Source of the DNA: Acidobacteriota bacterium | GTDB taxonomy: Bacteria > Acidobacteriota > Terriglobia > Acidiferrales > UBA7541 | Assembly (NCBI GenBank): GCA_028876695.1 | Contig: JAGWRH010000151.1 | Location: 1-7,347 of the forward strand | Length of the DNA: 7,347 bases | Direction of reading: 5' to 3' | In this document: positions 5,562 through 7,347 of the stretch, piece by piece | How positions within the stretch are numbered: the stretch's first letter is position 1 | Layout of the letters: each line of letters starts with the position of its first letter | Position numbers and translations under genes: made by a program | The notes under the pieces: generated by a model | Databases searched by the model: none | Seen by the model: the letters and a program-made list of their open reading frames with translations, nothing else | Told to the model about the DNA's origin: nothing

Positions 5562-7151
5562 CTAAATCCGCCGCTCGATGTTGGGGAAATCGAGCCAGAC
5601 TTTCACGCCGCAGAAATGCGAGCCCTCCGTGCAGATGGGCGTGGAAATCCCCGCGCGCAGATAGCAGGGAGGACCGATGTAGCGTCCAATTTCCGGCAGC
5701 GCACCGCGCAGCTGCCGCACCTCTTCAATCGACGCCTGATAAATTTCCTCCTGCGCGTTGAAGCACGTGCGCATCGTCCATTTGTGCAGCAGGTGCAGCA
5801 GCGACCCGGATTCGACCAGGCGGATCGATTTCGCATTCGGCAGCAGATACAGCGCGAATTCGCGCGGCACGCCGCGATCGAGCAGTTCGTTTTTCGCGGC
5901 CCAGGCCTCGTCCATCGCGCGCTGGTAGATTTCGAGCGCGCGTGGATTGTCGCGGACGAGCATCGGCGCGATGTAGTCGGGCGAGCGCGTATCCGCAAGC
6001 GTCAGCAGAGGCCGCGCCGCGGGAACCATTCGGTGGCGCTGGTCCTGGCTATCGGCCGTATGGCTGATCTTTTTCGCAAACGTGAAGTGCGCATTTTCGA
6101 GCGCGCGCATCATCGGCGCATGGACGCCCACGTTGAGCGTCTCGCGCCGGTACGGGTTGCGCGCCGGATTCAGAATGCGGTCCAGCGCTTCGGCGTCGGG
6201 ACATGCCGCCGCGCCGAGGCCCGCAACGGCGCGATACGATTGCGCGATCGACGCTACGGCGTTCGGCGAGTAATCCACCAGCCGCGAAGTCAGCCCGCCA
6301 AGGCGCGCGTCGAATTCGCGCGCGAAAGCCTCCCCGTCGCCCGCCGCTTCGCGCGGCTCCGGCGGATCATCCATCGGCTGGTTATCGAAGCGGTCGAAAA
6401 ATTGCGCATCGATTTCCCGGACGCGGGCCACCATCTCGCCGATCACCGCGCGCGCCTCGGTGGGCGTATCGTTCGCCGCGCACATGCGCCACAGACGATG
6501 CAGCACGATGCCGGAAATGGTGTGCACCATGGTGCTGAAAGCCGCGACCGGCAGCACGTACCGCGCCACTTCGATGGCGCGCTTTTCCGTTTGCCGCTCC
6601 ACTTTCTGCACGCGTTTGGCATGCGACCCGGGACCCACGTGCCAAATGTCGTTGAGAATCTCGCGCACGGCAGGCTCGAGTACGGTCGCCAGCTCGCGGT
6701 AAGAATCCCACGCGCGCGCCACGGCTTTTTCGTAAATGGCGCGTTCGGAGGCGCCGAAATTCCCTCTCTCCGGCGGCACGAACGCCTGCGCGCGGTCCAG
6801 CCGCACGTACCGCTGGCTCTGCTGCTCCGAGTTATAAAACGGGTGCGCGTGCAGGAACGACCAGACGAATTGCCGGCTCACGTTTTCGAGCCCGAATTCG
6901 AAATGCGCGTGCTGATAGACGGTGTGATGCCCGCCGAAGTAGGTCCCGGTGCCGATCATCACGCGCTGTTTTTCGGTGATTTCGCCGGGATCGACGAGGT
7001 GCGGCGAATAGCACGTGCGCGCGGCGGCCATCGCCGAATCGAACGGGTGCGCGAACGAGTTGCGCAGCGTCACGCGCGGCGCGGCCGTTTCCACCAGCGC
7101 CGTGGACGAGCCGGATTGCGGATCGGGTATGGGAGCCAATTGCGCGGCCAT
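5562..7151 (-). CDS. Tandem ThyX-like protein (FAD-dependent thymidylate synthase family, two divergent halves)
   Basis: ThyX makes dTMP from dUMP with FAD, NADPH and methylene-tetrahydrofolate, normally as a tetramer of ~220-250-residue chains. This protein has 529 residues and two ThyX-like halves. The first (about 26-250) has AARTCY (43-48), GHHTVYQH (74-81), VSRQF (91-95), SQRYV (112-116) and EVARYVLP (194-201), but HAH (101-103) where RHR is expected. The second (about 288-490) has S363, Q369 and R372-H373-R374 in the expected register, then LP (437-438), SLLHLL (450-455) and AQEEI (466-470), but no serine/QRY segment after RHR. A Cys/His tail follows (C496, C507, H512, C514). The ATG is the first possible start, since an in-frame TAG directly precedes it; no clear Shine-Dalgarno is visible. 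It lies 81 bases after rpmE on the same strand. Family membership is secure; thymidylate synthase activity is not, so I give no symbol. Confidence 0.85.
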   Translation of the reverse strand: MAAQLAPIPDPQSGSSTALVETAAPRVTLRNSFAHPFDSAMAAARTCYSPHLVDPGEITEKQRVMIGTGTYFGGHHTVYQHAHFEFGLENVSRQFVWSFLHAHPFYNSEQQSQRYVRLDRAQAFVPPERGNFGASERAIYEKAVARAWDSYRELATVLEPAVREILNDIWHVGPGSHAKRVQKVERQTEKRAIEVARYVLPVAAFSTMVHTISGIVLHRLWRMCAANDTPTEARAVIGEMVARVREIDAQFFDRFDNQPMDDPPEPREAAGDGEAFAREFDARLGGLTSRLVDYSPNAVASIAQSYRAVAGLGAAACPDAEALDRILNPARNPYRRETLNVGVHAPMMRALENAHFTFAKKISHTADSQDQRHRMVPAARPLLTLADTRSPDYIAPMLVRDNPRALEIYQRAMDEAWAAKNELLDRGVPREFALYLLPNAKSIRLVESGSLLHLLHKWTMRTCFNAQEEIYQASIEEVRQLRGALPEIGRYIGPPCYLRAGISTPICTEGSHFCGVKVWLDFPNIERRI

Positions 7152-7160
7152 CTAACCGGG

Positions 7161-7190
7161 ATTGTACACCCGCGCGCGAAACCGAATCAC
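7161..7190 (-). promoter_or_regulatory. Candidate promoter for the ThyX-like gene, possibly leaderless
   Basis: On the minus strand TACAAT (plus 7161-7166; five of six matches to TATAAT) ends only nine bases before the ATG. Transcription would begin within a few bases of the start codon, and no Shine-Dalgarno is seen, so the mRNA could be leaderless. The -35 is poor: the best is GTGATT (plus 7185-7190; three of six), 18 bases upstream. Confidence 0.4.
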
Positions 7191-7232
7191 TCCGCGGAAT
7201 GTCGCGCGCCAAATTTTCGGATCGGGGGCGAG

Positions 7233-7347
7233 CTACTTCTTCGAAGCCGCAGCCTTATCCGCGTACTTTTTTTGGAAACGCTCCACGCGCCCAGCCGTAT
7301 CCACCAGTTTTTGCTTGCCGGTAAAGAACGGGTGGCATTGCGAGCAG
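7233..7347 (-). CDS. rpmE: 50S ribosomal protein L31, C-terminal part (start outside window)
   Basis: The visible 37 residues begin CSQCHPFFTGKQ and continue into GRVERF and a lysine-rich tail ending KK, followed by TAG (plus 7233-7235). This is the highly conserved second half of bacterial L31, a small protein of the large ribosomal subunit that helps bridge the two subunits. The Cys-x-x-Cys pair is the second half of the zinc site in zinc-binding (C+) L31; the first pair would lie beyond the window edge. The gene runs toward the ThyX-like gene on the same strand, with no clear terminator in the 81-base gap, so some readthrough is possible. Confidence 0.96.
   Translation of the reverse strand, partial: CSQCHPFFTGKQKLVDTAGRVERFQKKYADKAAASKK

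Noticed and set aside
1..7347. Mobile element, phage, toxin-antitoxin or defence island
   Set aside because: No transposase, integrase, terminal inverted repeats, CRISPR repeats or small toxin/antitoxin pair was seen, and base usage looks uniform through the window.

Overview
The window is GC-rich bacterial chromosome with ordinary gene density. It carries three complete protein genes, two genes cut by the window edges, and no RNA gene, insertion sequence, CRISPR array or phage gene that I can see. The style of GltX, the long multi-GAF GGDEF/HD-GYP receptor and the general codon bias suggest an Acidobacteriota-type soil bacterium. This is inference from protein style only; I ran no search.

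Layout from left to right. Positions 1-117 (+) hold the last 38 codons of an unrecognised protein, followed by a textbook intrinsic terminator at 146-176. Positions 214-1707 (-) hold gltX, glutamyl-tRNA synthetase. Positions 1708-2025 are a 318-base divergent intergenic region with an inverted repeat, a pair of 12-bp direct repeats and a candidate sigma70-type promoter. Positions 2026-5448 (+) encode a 1140-residue membrane signalling protein: seven predicted transmembrane helices, three GAF domains, a GGDEF domain and an HD-GYP domain, with a TTG start. After a 113-base convergent gap, positions 5562-7151 (-) encode a 529-residue protein made of two ThyX-like (flavin-dependent thymidylate synthase) halves. 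Positions 7233-7347 (-) are the 3' end of rpmE, ribosomal protein L31.

The genes do not form one system. gltX and rpmE are translation housekeeping. The GGDEF/HD-GYP protein is a stand-alone second-messenger receptor that appears able both to make and to degrade cyclic di-GMP. The ThyX-like gene follows rpmE on the same strand but seems to have its own promoter next to its start codon.

The most unusual item is the ThyX-like protein. Read against the ThyX signature, the two halves have decayed in complementary ways: the N-terminal half keeps the Ser-Gln-Arg-Tyr segment and the dUMP-phosphate arginine but lacks RHR, while the C-terminal half keeps RHR but lacks the serine segment. It may therefore be a fused enzyme with composite active sites, or a ThyX relative with a changed function. 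I see no wholly new multi-gene system here.
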